Of a stretch of 64,000 nucleotides of DNA, positions 53,341-63,320 are shown piece after piece. Source of the stretch: an uncultured Pelagibacteraceae bacterium (GTDB taxonomy: Bacteria; Pseudomonadota; Alphaproteobacteria; Pelagibacterales; Pelagibacteraceae). A program made the position numbers and the translations under genes. Below the pieces are notes generated by a model. That model did no database searches. It worked only from the letters and a program-made list of their open reading frames with translations, and was not told the origin of the DNA. The stretch is taken from positions 124,001-188,000 of the forward strand of contig CACEXM010000001.1 in the NCBI GenBank assembly GCA_902563555.1. The letters are read 5' to 3'. Position 1 is the first letter of the stretch. Each line of letters starts with the position of its first letter.

Positions 53341-54632
53341 TACCTGAATACTCTTCTAAATATTAAGTTCACATTCTTAAAATGTTTAGCGTAACTAAAA
53401 ATAGATTGTAATTTTTTGGGTGAAATTTTGCTCATTATATATTTGTCAGTCTGAATGACGCTATATAAGTCTAAATTTTCTGCAAAACATTTTTTTGCAT
53501 AATTTTGTATCATTCTATAAGATTTTTCTCTGCTCAATCCAGTTTTAGTTAATTCTAACATCAATTCTTGAGAAAAAATTAATCCTTTTGTTAGATTTAA
53601 ATTTTGTAACATTTTTTTTGGATAAACAATCATATTATCTAATATATTAGCCAGTCTTACTAAAGCGAAATCAAGAGTGATGTTTGCGTCTGGCCCTATA
53701 TTTCTCTCTACACTTGAATGTGAAATATCTCTTTCGTGCCATAAAGCAATATTTTCTAAGGCTGGCACAACCGCACTTCTTACCATTCTTGATAAGCCTG
53801 TGAGATTTTCACTTAAGATAGGATTTTTTTTATGTGGCATTGCTGAGGATCCTTTTTGATTTTTGGAAAAATATTCTTGTAATTCATATACCTCTGTTCT
53901 TTGAAGATGTCTTATTTCTGTTGCAACTCTTTCAATTGATCCAGCAATAATACCTAAGACTGAAAAATAAAAAGCATGACGATCACGAGGAATTATTTGA
54001 GTTGAAATTGGTTCAACCTTTAACCCAAGTTTTTTAGCAACATGTTGTTCGACTTTTGGTGAAATATTTGCAAAAGTTCCAACAGCTCCTGATATTGCAC
54101 ATGTAGAAACCTCATCAATTGCATCAATTAATCTTTTTTTATTTCTTTTAAACTCCTCATAAAAAGATGCTAATTTAAGACCAAATGTAATTGGCTCAGC
54201 ATGTATACCGTGACTTCTTCCCATACAAGGAATAAATTTATATTTACGCGCTTGTTTTTTTAGTACTTTTAAAATTTGATCTAAATCTTTGACAAGAATT
54301 TTTCCTGATTGAACTAATTGAATATTAAAACTTGTATCTACAACATCTGACGAAGTCATACCCTGGTGGAGATATCTTGCTTTAAGTCCTGCTTTTTCAG
54401 TAACAGATGTTAAAAAAGCAATCACATCATGTTTAACCTGACTTTCTAATTGATGAATTCTTTTTACATTAATTCTTGCTTTTTTTCTAACCGTTGAGGA
54501 AACTCCTTTTGGAATTTGGTTCAGTTTTTCCATTGCATGAGCCGCAGCGATTTCTACATCAAGCCAAATCTTATACTTATTTTCTTCAGACCATATGTCT
54601 GTTAATTCTTTACGAGAGTATCTTTTTATCAT
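53340..54632 (-). CDS. purB: Adenylosuccinate lyase
   Basis: Cleaves SAICAR and adenylosuccinate. The 430-residue protein has [10 protein letters not shown], the TSSDVVDT segment, [14 protein letters not shown], and the superfamily signature [11 protein letters not shown]. Overlaps map by one base (TAATG) and purC likewise. Confidence 0.96.
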   Translation of the reverse strand: MIKRYSRKELTDIWSEENKYKIWLDVEIAAAHAMEKLNQIPKGVSSTVRKKARINVKRIHQLESQVKHDVIAFLTSVTEKAGLKARYLHQGMTSSDVVDTSFNIQLVQSGKILVKDLDQILKVLKKQARKYKFIPCMGRSHGIHAEPITFGLKLASFYEEFKRNKKRLIDAIDEVSTCAISGAVGTFANISPKVEQHVAKKLGLKVEPISTQIIPRDRHAFYFSVLGIIAGSIERVATEIRHLQRTEVYELQEYFSKNQKGSSAMPHKKNPILSENLTGLSRMVRSAVVPALENIALWHERDISHSSVERNIGPDANITLDFALVRLANILDNMIVYPKKMLQNLNLTKGLIFSQELMLELTKTGLSREKSYRMIQNYAKKCFAENLDLYSVIQTDKYIMSKISPKKLQSIFSYAKHFKNVNLIFRRVFR

Positions 54633-55405
54633 TAATTGTATGGTGGCTTAGAATATCCTTTAGCAGATTCTGTAAAGATTTCATAACCATTTTCAGTTAT
54701 TCCTATTGTATGCTCAAATTGTGCTGATAAAGATTTATCTTTTGTAACAGCAGTCCAACCATCGTTTAAAACTTTAGTATCAAATTTCCCAGAATTTATC
54801 ATTGGCTCTATTGTAAAAGTCATACCTGGTATTAATTCCATGCCAGTGTTTTTATTACCATAGTGTAAAATATTAGGTGCTTCATGAAATACAGTTCCAA
54901 TTCCATGACCACAAAAATCTTTTACAACTGAAAAACCCTTTTCTTCGACATAAGATTGAATTTCGTGCCCAATATCACCAAGCTTTATTCCCGGTTTAAG
55001 AATTTTAATTGCTTTCATCATTCCCTCATAAGTAGCATCAATTAAATTATTTAATTTTACTGATGTTTTGCCAACACAAAACATTCTACTAGTATCCCCA
55101 TAATGATTATCAATGATTGCAGTAACATCTACATTTAAAGCATCACCATCTTGCAAAATTCTATCTTCCGAAGGTATTCCGTGACAGACAACATGATTTA
55201 AAGATGTACAAAGTGATTTTTCAAACCCTCTATAAAAAAGTGGAGCAGAGTGACCACCGTTATCTCTTATAAATTCGTAGCCAAGTTTATCTATATAATT
55301 TGTAGTAACACCTTCCTTAATATTTTCAGTGAGCATATCTAAAGTCTTTGCAGCAAGTTTTCCTGCAATTCTCATCTTTTCAAATTTTTCAGAGTAGTTA
55401 TTCAT
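54632..55405 (-). CDS. map: Methionine aminopeptidase, type I
   Basis: Removes initiator Met. The 257 residues carry the five metal ligands: Asp in LNVDVTAI, Asp in GDTSRMF, His in FCGHGIG, Glu in TIEPMI, and Glu in QFEHTIG. It overlaps the sfsA end by 8 bp and leads into the purine genes, an unusual operon partner. Confidence 0.96.
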   Translation of the reverse strand: MNNYSEKFEKMRIAGKLAAKTLDMLTENIKEGVTTNYIDKLGYEFIRDNGGHSAPLFYRGFEKSLCTSLNHVVCHGIPSEDRILQDGDALNVDVTAIIDNHYGDTSRMFCVGKTSVKLNNLIDATYEGMMKAIKILKPGIKLGDIGHEIQSYVEEKGFSVVKDFCGHGIGTVFHEAPNILHYGNKNTGMELIPGMTFTIEPMINSGKFDTKVLNDGWTAVTKDKSLSAQFEHTIGITENGYEIFTESAKGYSKPPYN

Positions 55406-56096
55406 TTATAATTTTTAATTTTTTTTCGATCAAAATTTTTTTTGAACTAATTTTACATCTATACGCTAAAAAATTTACTCCTGCTTTTTTAGCAATTCGA
55501 TAATTACTATAATATTCTGGGTCTATGTCTTTTGCTATTTTAAAGTTTTCCATATTTTGTATTTGTACTAGAAAAATTAAGTATGCTTTATAACCTTTTT
55601 TTATGGCATCAATAAGGGTGAGCAAATGTTTTGATCCTCTTGAGGTAATTGCATCAGGAAATTCAGCAGTTTTCTCATCACGAAAAAGCGTTACGTTTTT
55701 TACCTCTATAAAGATCTTTTTATTATTTTTTTCAGCCAAAAAATCGAATCTTGTCTCTTTATTGAAAAAAACTTCTGGTTTGATTATTTCATTATTTTTT
55801 AACTCACTTATAAGATTTTCTATAAGACCATTATGAACAATTTTGTTAGCTAAATGGGTATTTACCCCAACAAGATTTCCCTTAGCTTTTAAAATTTGAA
55901 GTGTGTACTTCAACTTCCTTTTTGGATCATCGTTTTTTAAAAGATAGGCCTCATTCCCCTCATCTAACAAACCTTTCATCGATCCTGTATTAGGACAATG
56001 TGCCGTAACCACTTGATTATCTAATTTAACATCAACAAAAAAACGTTTATATCTTTTGATTAATTTGCCTTTTATTAAAGACTTGGTAAATTCCAT
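55398..56096 (-). CDS. sfsA: SfsA-family DNA-binding/nuclease-like protein
   Basis: The ATG at 56096 gives 232 residues starting MEFTKSLIKGKLIKRYKRF, in register with E. coli SfsA; an earlier ATG at 56111 adds five residues. Family features: VTAHCPNTGSM, a nuclease-like core FIEVKNVTLF, and FPDAITSRGSKHL. The name comes from an effect on maltose metabolism; the biochemical role is not settled. First gene of the sfsA-map-pur operon. The start lies 21 bp from the divergent CinA-like gene. Confidence 0.9.
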   Translation of the reverse strand: MEFTKSLIKGKLIKRYKRFFVDVKLDNQVVTAHCPNTGSMKGLLDEGNEAYLLKNDDPKRKLKYTLQILKAKGNLVGVNTHLANKIVHNGLIENLISELKNNEIIKPEVFFNKETRFDFLAEKNNKKIFIEVKNVTLFRDEKTAEFPDAITSRGSKHLLTLIDAIKKGYKAYLIFLVQIQNMENFKIAKDIDPEYYSNYRIAKKAGVNFLAYRCKISSKKILIEKKLKIINE

Positions 56097-56117
56097 TTTC
56101 AAATTATACATATAATA

Positions 56118-56867
56118 ATGAGTAAAAACAAAAAAGTTAATGCTGCAATTCTTATAATTGGTAATGAAATTTTATCAGGAAGAACTCAGGACACAAATAC
56201 TACCACATTAGCTCTTTGGCTTAATTCAATCGGTATAAAAGTAAACGAGGTAAGAGTTATTCCTGATGTAGAGAAAACAATAGTCGATACTCTTAATGTT
56301 TTAAGAAAATCTAATGATTATGTTTTTACAACTGGTGGAATCGGTCCTACGCATGATGATATTACTGCACAATCCGTTTCAAAAGCTTTCAATCGAAAGT
56401 ATGAAATACATAAAGAAGCTTTTAAAATTTTAGATACTTATTATAAAAAAGGGGAATTCAATGAGGGCAGACAAAGAATGGCATGGATGCCTGAAAATGC
56501 AGAATTAATTTTAAATCCAACAAGTGGTGCTCCAGGTTTTAGTGTTGAAAATGTATTTTGTTTACCAGGTGTACCATCAATAATGAAGTCTATGTTGGGA
56601 GGATTGAAGAATAAATTAGCTGGTGGAGAACCAATTTTAAGTCATACAATTAATTTAAGAACTGTTGAAAGTGAAATTGCTAACTCTTTGATGAAAGTTC
56701 AAGATCAAAACCAAGATGTTGAAATTGGAAGTTATCCTTTTTTTCATGCTGGTAAGTTAGGAGTATCAATCGTTTTGAGATCTGAAAATCAATCTAAAAT
56801 TGACTACTGCAACACTCAAATTCTAAAATTTATAAAAGAAAAAGATATAGAAATTGTAGAGAGATAA
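56118..56867 (+). CDS. CinA N-terminal-type molybdopterin-binding-fold protein
   Basis: The 249-residue MoaB/CinA-N domain protein has ILIIGNEILSGRTQDTN at the start, FTTGGIGPTHDDITAQ and NPTSGAPGF, VFCLPGVPSIM. The C-terminal nicotinamide-nucleotide amidase domain of full CinA is absent. The domain may hydrolyse ADP-ribose or related nucleotides as in COG1058 proteins, or only bind them. It is followed directly by the gamma-glutamylcyclotransferase gene. Confidence 0.82.
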   Translation: MSKNKKVNAAILIIGNEILSGRTQDTNTTTLALWLNSIGIKVNEVRVIPDVEKTIVDTLNVLRKSNDYVFTTGGIGPTHDDITAQSVSKAFNRKYEIHKEAFKILDTYYKKGEFNEGRQRMAWMPENAELILNPTSGAPGFSVENVFCLPGVPSIMKSMLGGLKNKLAGGEPILSHTINLRTVESEIANSLMKVQDQNQDVEIGSYPFFHAGKLGVSIVLRSENQSKIDYCNTQILKFIKEKDIEIVER

Positions 56868-57269
56868 ATGCTTTACTTTGCCTACGGTAGTAATCTTCAT
56901 CACATTCAAATGAAAAGAAGATGTAAGGATAGCATTTTTCTAAAAAAGATAGATTTAAAAGATTTCAGATTAACTTTTCGAAGTAAATATAGAGCAGCTG
57001 ACATTGAACCCAAAAAAAATTCAATGGTTCCAGGCGGTTTATTTGAAATATCAAAGAGTGATGAAAAAAAACTAGATGTCTATGAAGATTTTCCTGTTTT
57101 ATATAAAAAATATTACTTTTTGTATGAGGGAAAAAAAATAATGACTTATACCATGACTAAAAAAACACCTTTTAGATTTCCAACAGAAAGATATTTAAAT
57201 GTAGTCAAGCGTGGGTACAAAGATTGCAAACTTGATTTAAAATTTTTAGAAAAAGCTCTTATTAAATAA
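56868..57269 (+). CDS. Gamma-glutamylcyclotransferase-like protein
   Basis: The 133-residue protein has the substrate loop YFAYGSNLH at the N-terminus and the catalytic Glu in LDVYEDFPVLY, the GGCT/AIG2-like fold. It probably turns gamma-glutamyl amines or peptides into 5-oxoproline. It starts one base after the CinA-like stop. Its end faces the ATP-grasp gene (7 bp gap), so the two are neighbours but not in one operon. Confidence 0.8.
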   Translation: MLYFAYGSNLHHIQMKRRCKDSIFLKKIDLKDFRLTFRSKYRAADIEPKKNSMVPGGLFEISKSDEKKLDVYEDFPVLYKKYYFLYEGKKIMTYTMTKKTPFRFPTERYLNVVKRGYKDCKLDLKFLEKALIK

Positions 57270-57276
57270 ATATTTT

Positions 57277-58719
57277 TCAACCAACAATTAAAGTGTCTTT
57301 GGATCCGCCACCTTGTGAACTATTTACAATAGTACTACCTTTTCTCAAAGCTACTCTTGTTAGTCCGCCTGAAGTTACATAATTTGATTTTCCTGTTAAA
57401 ACGAATGGTCTTAAATCAACATGTCTTGGCTCGATATTATTATTAGTTATAGTTGGACCAGTTGATAACACTTCTAGTGGTTGAGCAATAAATTCTCTTG
57501 GATTTTTTAAAATTTTCTGTCTTACCTCTTCAATCTCTTTTTTTGGTGCTTTGGGTCCTATCATTAAACCATAGCCACCTGAAGCATTTGCGGGTTTTAC
57601 AACTAACTTGGATAGATTTTCCAAAACATATTTTTTTTGATCTTCTTCATGACACAAATATGTTTCTACTTGGTTTAACAAAGGTTGTTCACCTAAATAA
57701 TAAGTAATCATCTTATTTACATACGAATAGACGACTTTGTCATCTGCAACCCCCGTTCCTATCGCATTTAAGATACCAACATTTTTTTTTAACCAGCATT
57801 TAAATAAACCTGGAACTCCAATCAAAGAATCTTTGTTAAATACTTTGGGATCTAGAAAACTGTCATCAAGTCTTCTATAAATACAGTCAACTTTAAGAGG
57901 TCCTTTAACAGTTTTCATATATACATTATCATCTTCAACAAAAAGGTCCTTACCTTCAACTAAAGCAATTCCCATTTGCTCTGCTAAAAATGAATGTTCA
58001 AAGTAAGCTGAATTATAAATTCCTGGAGTTAAAACAACCATGTGAGGATTAGCTGTCTTTTTTGGAATACACTCAACCATACAATTGTATAATTTATTAG
58101 TGTACTGGTGAATTGATGAAACCTTATATCTAGAAAATAGTTCTGGAAAAACATCCATCATAACCATTCTATTCTCAAGCATATAAGAGACACCTGATGG
58201 TACTCTTAAATTATCTTCAAGAACTAAATATTCCCCATTTTTATTTCTTATTAAATCGATCCCGGATATATTAGACCAAGCTTTAAACTTTGGCGAAAAC
58301 CCTTCACACTGTTTTATATAATAGGGAGATTTTAAAATTAAGTCTGCAGGTATTATCTTGTCTTTAAAAATTTTTTTTTGATTGTAGATATCATCAATAA
58401 AAAGATTAAGAGCTTTGGCTCTTTGTTTTAAACCTTTGGAAATTTTATTCCAAACAGGTTTTGGTATTATTCTTGGAATAATATCTAACGGCCATTTTTT
58501 TTCTTCGGCTCTATTATTTGCAGCGTAAACTCTAAAGTTTATTCCCCTGGCGCTTATTGTACTCTGACAATTTTTTTCAATTTCTTGTAGTTTCTTTTTG
58601 CCGTACTTTTCTAAAATACCAGATATTATTTTTGCGTGTTTTCTTAATTTGTTGTCCGCTGTAAAATAACCATCATATGCATTTTTGGCGTTGTAATCTT
58701 TCCATAATTTAGAGGCCAT
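57277..58719 (-). CDS. Circularly permuted ATP-grasp type 2 protein (Anbu-associated)
   Basis: The 480-residue protein matches the circularly permuted ATP-grasp type 2 family (formerly DUF404/407): GINFRVYAANNRAEEKKWPLD, EDNLRVPSGVSYMLENR, YRRLDDSFLDP, NAIGTGVADDK, VVKPANASGGYGLMIGP, HVDLRPF, and NSSQGGGSKDT. Relatives are predicted to ligate amino acids or peptides and occur with alpha-E, transglutaminase-like and Anbu genes. Here only Anbu is adjacent, divergently, 109 bp away. The product is unknown. Confidence 0.85.
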   Translation of the reverse strand: MASKLWKDYNAKNAYDGYFTADNKLRKHAKIISGILEKYGKKKLQEIEKNCQSTISARGINFRVYAANNRAEEKKWPLDIIPRIIPKPVWNKISKGLKQRAKALNLFIDDIYNQKKIFKDKIIPADLILKSPYYIKQCEGFSPKFKAWSNISGIDLIRNKNGEYLVLEDNLRVPSGVSYMLENRMVMMDVFPELFSRYKVSSIHQYTNKLYNCMVECIPKKTANPHMVVLTPGIYNSAYFEHSFLAEQMGIALVEGKDLFVEDDNVYMKTVKGPLKVDCIYRRLDDSFLDPKVFNKDSLIGVPGLFKCWLKKNVGILNAIGTGVADDKVVYSYVNKMITYYLGEQPLLNQVETYLCHEEDQKKYVLENLSKLVVKPANASGGYGLMIGPKAPKKEIEEVRQKILKNPREFIAQPLEVLSTGPTITNNNIEPRHVDLRPFVLTGKSNYVTSGGLTRVALRKGSTIVNSSQGGGSKDTLIVG

Positions 58720-58828
58720 AAAATATCTTCAAATTTTAAATTAATTAATTCAATTGTATAATTGTTATACCTGTTATGTAAGAAATAGATTATACATTAT
58801 GCAAATTTAAAAATATTGCTTAAAAATA

Positions 58829-59554
58829 ATGACTTATTGTATTGGTATAAAAGCAAATGATGGCCTAGTTTTTGCATCAGACTCTAGAACGAATGCTGGG
58901 TTAGATAATGTAAATATTTACTCAAAAATGTTTACTTATGATGTTGGTGACAGAACTATTGTAATCGTTACCTCTGGAAATTTAGGTACCTCTCAAGCTG
59001 TATACAAATCTATTGAAAAAGATTTAGAGAACACATCTGGAGAACTCAATTTGAATACTTGTAAAGATTTTGACCAAATAGCTTCTTACGTTGGATCGCT
59101 AAATATAAAACATTCAATGCCAAAAGGCATTAATACAGATACAGTTTTGCTTGGTTCAACTTTTATAGTTGGTGGACAAATTAAGGATCAACCGATGGAA
59201 CTTTACCTAGTTTACCCGCAAGGTAATTATATCAAACCAGCAGACAGTAAACCTTATTTAGTAATTGGTGAGGTTAAATATGGTAAACCAATTTTAGATA
59301 GAGTTATAAAACCTGATGTGTCTATTGGAGATGCTTCTAGATGTGCTTTGATTTCAATCGACTCTACTTTAAAAAGTGACTTAACTGTTGGGCCACCAAT
59401 TGATTTCGTGGTTTATAAAAAAGATGGATATAAAATTCTTTCACAAAAATGTTTGAATATTGCTGATGATGAATATTCTAAAGTATGCAATCAATGGTCA
59501 GATGGTATATTCAAAATTTTCAACTCTTTTCCAAGATTTGATTGGGAAAAATAA
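58829..59554 (+). CDS. Anbu (bacterial proteasome-like) peptidase
   Basis: The 241-residue Ntn-hydrolase protein starts MTYCIGIKANDGLVFASDSRTNAG, with Thr2 as expected N-terminal nucleophile after Met removal and the proteasome-beta-like Asp/Lys positions (SDSRT, YSKMF). The Anbu pattern SGNLGTSQAV and LLGSTFIVGGQI also fit. Such proteins form open-ring or helical oligomers; in vivo substrates are unknown. It is divergent from the ATP-grasp gene. The 3' end is 1 bp from the convergent GH13 stop. Confidence 0.9.
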   Translation: MTYCIGIKANDGLVFASDSRTNAGLDNVNIYSKMFTYDVGDRTIVIVTSGNLGTSQAVYKSIEKDLENTSGELNLNTCKDFDQIASYVGSLNIKHSMPKGINTDTVLLGSTFIVGGQIKDQPMELYLVYPQGNYIKPADSKPYLVIGEVKYGKPILDRVIKPDVSIGDASRCALISIDSTLKSDLTVGPPIDFVVYKKDGYKILSQKCLNIADDEYSKVCNQWSDGIFKIFNSFPRFDWEK

Positions 59555-59555
59555 T

Positions 59556-61280
59556 TTATCTATTAGATAACCAGATTGTTTGACAAGGATCTAGTTTAAT
59601 TCTTTTATCAAGTGTAAAAAATATTTTACTCCCTAATAAGTCCCTATATTTTAAAAACTTTTGATTTAACTTAAAATATTGCATTTCTGAAGAGAGATTT
59701 GTTATGCAAATTATGGTTTGTTTTTTATCAATACTTTCTCTTTTAAAAGAAAATATTTTTGGTCCAAGATTAATATTCTCTCTATTTGCGTTTGGATGAA
59801 ACGCTTTTTGTTTCTTTTTGATATTCAGTAGATTTGAAATTTTTTTATAAAAATAATTCTCTTTAGAGTCTTTGTTATTAAGTTTGTTTGAAATATTTTT
59901 TAAATTCCATTTATATCTATTAACATCTCGATTATTTCCAGTAATAACAAATTTTGCTTCATCATTAGATGTACCAAACATGGAGTTGAAATAAATCGCT
60001 GGCACTCCTTCGAATGCAATCATTATTGAATGAGCAGAGATATATCTTTCAAATGCAAACTTACCATTATCGTAATTTGTTTTTTTTAGGGCATCAAATA
60101 TTGTTATATTTGCCTCATAAACCCTTTTTGATTTATTTTGAATTTTTCTATAAGAAAACTTTGATCCATTTTTTTTTAACCTGTTAAGAAAATCTTTTAA
60201 AACTTTGTTACTTAATAATCCTTCAGTGGGTCTCATTCCAATTCCATCATGGGATGCAATGAAATTTAAATAACAATTTCCATTTTTACTTTTTGGAAGT
60301 TTTTTACTCCAATTATAAAGATACGAATTGTTTTCAAATAAAAAAGCATGGATTAATAAAGGTGGTAAGGAAAAATTATATATCCAATTAGCTTCATCAT
60401 TTTTTCCAAAGTAACTTAAATTTTCTTTTTCAGGCAAGTTTGTTTCCGTAACTATTAAGGTTTGAGTATTAAGTAAGCCAGAAATCATTCTAAGGAGTTT
60501 TATGATTTCATGTGTTTTACTTAAGTTAATACATTTTGTTCCGCTTTCTTTCCAAAGATAAGCAATTGCATCTAACCTAAAAATAGTCACTCCATGATTT
60601 ATTAGGTTAATCATGATCTTTATAAAGCGCAATAACACTGCTGGGTTTTTAAAATTTAAATCTAATTGATCTGGACTGAATGTTCGCCAAAGATAGTCAG
60701 TTTTGTTAAAAATATTTATTTTTTTTAAAAGTTTATGATCTCTTGGCCTTACAACTTTTGAGGTATTAAATTTCGAGTCTACAGTTAAAAAATAATCTTT
60801 ACCGGGTCTTTTTGCTTTTAAAAAATTTTTAAACCATAAACCTCTTGCAGATGAATGATTAATGACAATATCCGCCATGATATCACTTTTTTTTGAAAAA
60901 CTTTTTATATCTGACCAATTGCCAAGCTTACCATCTATTTTGTAATGATCTTTTACTGCAAAGCCACTATCACTACTTGATGGATAAAATGGTAAAAAGT
61001 GAACAGTGTTAAAATTTTTACTTAATTTTTTTTGAAAGAAGTTTTTAAATACCTTTATTGAATGTTTTTGATTTTGCGCAAAAATGCTATCACCATAGCA
61101 TATAAGCATTGAAGTTTTTTCAGTTATATTCTTTATCTTTTTTTTATTTTTTTGATTGAATTGGTTTAAAAGTTGTACAACTTCACTAGTATAAAAATTG
61201 ACATCTTCTTTGGTGCAGTGTGATTGATAAATATTATTTAGCTTAAAGTAGATCTTTTTTTGATTTGTTTTGGATAACAT
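59556..61280 (-). CDS. GH13 (subfamily 18-like) phosphorylase, probably acting on glucosylglycerate
   Basis: The 574-residue alpha-amylase-fold enzyme has FLPFYPSSSDSGFAVKDH, the nucleophile Asp in VTIFRLDAIAYLWK, the acid/base Glu in LIVTETNLP, and the third acid in ASHDGIGMRPTEG. This pattern is that of sucrose/glucosylglycerate phosphorylases, not starch enzymes. The start overlaps the gpgS stop (TAATG), so the natural substrate is most likely glucosylglycerate, giving glucose-1-phosphate and glycerate. The substrate is inferred from context. Confidence 0.82.
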   Translation of the reverse strand: MLSKTNQKKIYFKLNNIYQSHCTKEDVNFYTSEVVQLLNQFNQKNKKKIKNITEKTSMLICYGDSIFAQNQKHSIKVFKNFFQKKLSKNFNTVHFLPFYPSSSDSGFAVKDHYKIDGKLGNWSDIKSFSKKSDIMADIVINHSSARGLWFKNFLKAKRPGKDYFLTVDSKFNTSKVVRPRDHKLLKKINIFNKTDYLWRTFSPDQLDLNFKNPAVLLRFIKIMINLINHGVTIFRLDAIAYLWKESGTKCINLSKTHEIIKLLRMISGLLNTQTLIVTETNLPEKENLSYFGKNDEANWIYNFSLPPLLIHAFLFENNSYLYNWSKKLPKSKNGNCYLNFIASHDGIGMRPTEGLLSNKVLKDFLNRLKKNGSKFSYRKIQNKSKRVYEANITIFDALKKTNYDNGKFAFERYISAHSIMIAFEGVPAIYFNSMFGTSNDEAKFVITGNNRDVNRYKWNLKNISNKLNNKDSKENYFYKKISNLLNIKKKQKAFHPNANRENINLGPKIFSFKRESIDKKQTIICITNLSSEMQYFKLNQKFLKYRDLLGSKIFFTLDKRIKLDPCQTIWLSNR

Positions 61281-62500
61281 TAACTGTATTTTTTGTTATC
61301 CTCATTAACAACTTTTTCTAATCTTCCTAAAAAATCAGGTATTGCACTTTTAACCCTACTCCATGTAGGTATAAAAGGTGTATCCATTGGGTTAAGAACA
61401 AATGCTTCTCCCGCTTTCATTATATTGACAGCAAATAATTCGACAGCTTTCTCCTCTGTATGGGAATCAAATTTTAATCCATTCATATATGCATCACTTC
61501 GATAAATATCTATAAGATCTAATGCAGATCTATAATAAGTTGCCTTTAAAGATCTGAATTTTTCTCTACTAAATGTATTTCCCTGTGTGGCTAATTTCTT
61601 TATAAATGTTTTTATTATATCAATGGACATTCTTGATAGACCTTTTGTTTCATCGTCACTAGATAAAACTTGATGTTTATGATCATAAGTGTCAGCTAAA
61701 TCGACCTGACAAATATTTTGTGGTGAAAAACTTCTTTGCATTTCAGATAAAATACCAACTTCAATCCCCCAATCAGAAGATATTCTTAATTCCGGTAAAA
61801 CATTTCTTCTGAAAGAAAACTCACCAGCTAAAGGATATTTAAAAGACTTCATAAATTCCAAATAGCTACTTGGACCAATAGTTTTCTCAAGTGCAGTTAA
61901 TAAAGGAAAAACAAGTAATCTTGCAACACGCCCATTCATTTTTCCATTGGCAATTCTTGGATAGTATCCTTTACAAAATTCAAAGTTAAAAAGAGGGTTC
62001 ACAACTGGATAAAAAAGTTTAGCCAACATCCTTCTATCGTAAGTTTTGATGTCACAATCATGGAGAGCAACTGAACGTGCAGTATCTCTTGCAATGGACA
62101 TTCCAATACAATACCAAACGTTTCGTCCTTTACCGAGTTCACTCGGTGCAAGATCTTTTTTTTTTAATTCTTTATCAAGTTTTTTTAAAGCTAGTCCATC
62201 ATTCCAAAGAAGAGAGAAGGGTGTTTTTAGCTTTTTAAAAAATTTCCAAGCTTTTTTTGCTTGTTTTTCATTGGCTTTATCAAGACCGACAATAATGTGG
62301 TCTAAATATTTTGTTTTACTAATTTCCTCTACAATATTAGGTAAAGCGTTACCTTCTAGCTCTGAATAAAGACAGGGTAAAATTAACTCCATCTTTCTCT
62401 CTTTAGAAAATTTTAATAAGTCTTTTTCAATTTCTGTCGTAGATCTTGTCCCAAAATCATGCAAAGTTGAGATTATTCCATTTTGAGAAAATTCACTCAT
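61280..62500 (-). CDS. gpgS: Glucosyl-3-phosphoglycerate synthase
   Basis: The 406-residue GT-A glycosyltransferase joins a glucosyl donor (UDP- or ADP-glucose) to 3-phosphoglycerate. The metal-binding DxD is seen in VALHDCDIKTYD, donor contacts are in PCLYSELEG and IIVGLDKA, and the acceptor region is around GEFSFRRNVL. A phosphatase gene is directly upstream and a phosphorylase gene downstream, matching the two-step synthesis of glucosylglycerate, an anionic compatible solute. Confidence 0.87.
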   Translation of the reverse strand: MSEFSQNGIISTLHDFGTRSTTEIEKDLLKFSKERKMELILPCLYSELEGNALPNIVEEISKTKYLDHIIVGLDKANEKQAKKAWKFFKKLKTPFSLLWNDGLALKKLDKELKKKDLAPSELGKGRNVWYCIGMSIARDTARSVALHDCDIKTYDRRMLAKLFYPVVNPLFNFEFCKGYYPRIANGKMNGRVARLLVFPLLTALEKTIGPSSYLEFMKSFKYPLAGEFSFRRNVLPELRISSDWGIEVGILSEMQRSFSPQNICQVDLADTYDHKHQVLSSDDETKGLSRMSIDIIKTFIKKLATQGNTFSREKFRSLKATYYRSALDLIDIYRSDAYMNGLKFDSHTEEKAVELFAVNIMKAGEAFVLNPMDTPFIPTWSRVKSAIPDFLGRLEKVVNEDNKKYS

Positions 62501-62508
62501 ATCAAATT

Positions 62509-63315
62509 CTAGACATTATATTTTAATTTAGCTAGAGCCTTTTTAATCACATCAGCCCAGCCTTCAGGAGATGGCTTGTTAGAAAATATAAGATTATCTA
62601 TATTAATTTGGTCAAGTTTAAATTGATCGTTAAAAACTAAGCAAGGTACATCACAATTTTTTAACATATCTAGATCATTATAATTATCACCAACAGCAAT
62701 TGTTTTTATTTTGTCTTTGGTTTTTTTTAAAATTCTAATAACTTTATTCATTGATTTCACTTTATTGACGTTATCACAAAGATTTGAAACACGTCCACCT
62801 TCTTGTAAAGTTAATGAGTTAGAACTTAAAATTTTTAATAATCTATTTTTCTCTTTTTTTTCTCCGCTAAATAAAAATGGTAAAGTATATTTTCTATTTA
62901 AAACATCCTTAAGTTTGTCATCCTTTTGTCCAAAAATTATTTCCTGTCTTTTTTTATCTAGTTTAGAAATTAAAAGACATTTATCCCTTATCTTCTCTGG
63001 TATTTTTAAATTAAAAATTTTTAACAATTCCTCTTTTTCTCTGCTTAAAATAATTTTATTTGGAAAATTAGAGTTGATTAAGTTTAATCCATGTATTGAA
63101 GAACCATTCTCTGAAATATAAGGAAGCTCAACACCTAGCTCCTCATTAAATTTTTCAATTTCTTTTTCAGTTTTGCTAGAATTTGGAATGATAATTATTT
63201 CGTTGTTAATAAGTTCTTTAATATAATCTTTAATTGGATCAAATTTAAATGTTTCTCTGTGTAATAGAGTACCATCAAGATCAGTAAAAATTATTAATGA
63301 ATTCTTCTTTTTCAA
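62509..63315 (-). CDS. Glucosyl/mannosyl-3-phosphoglycerate phosphatase (HAD-IIB)
   Basis: The 268-residue HAD phosphatase of the MPGP type has motif I FTDLDGTLLH, motif II IIPNSSKTEKEIE, the family segment PYISENGSSIHG, and motif IV AVGDNYNDLDML. The start is TTG at 63315, five bases after the ABC ATPase stop, since no ATG precedes motif I. Together with GpgS it would complete glucosylglycerate synthesis. Confidence 0.85.
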   Translation of the reverse strand: MKKKNSLIIFTDLDGTLLHRETFKFDPIKDYIKELINNEIIIIPNSSKTEKEIEKFNEELGVELPYISENGSSIHGLNLINSNFPNKIILSREKEELLKIFNLKIPEKIRDKCLLISKLDKKRQEIIFGQKDDKLKDVLNRKYTLPFLFSGEKKEKNRLLKILSSNSLTLQEGGRVSNLCDNVNKVKSMNKVIRILKKTKDKIKTIAVGDNYNDLDMLKNCDVPCLVFNDQFKLDQINIDNLIFSNKPSPEGWADVIKKALAKLKYNV

Positions 63316-63320
63316 TGAGA

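Noticed and set aside
62711..63121. 136-codon plus-strand frame
   Set aside because: It lies wholly opposite the HAD phosphatase and has a low-complexity, Phe/Leu/Ser-rich composition typical of antisense frames in AT-rich DNA.
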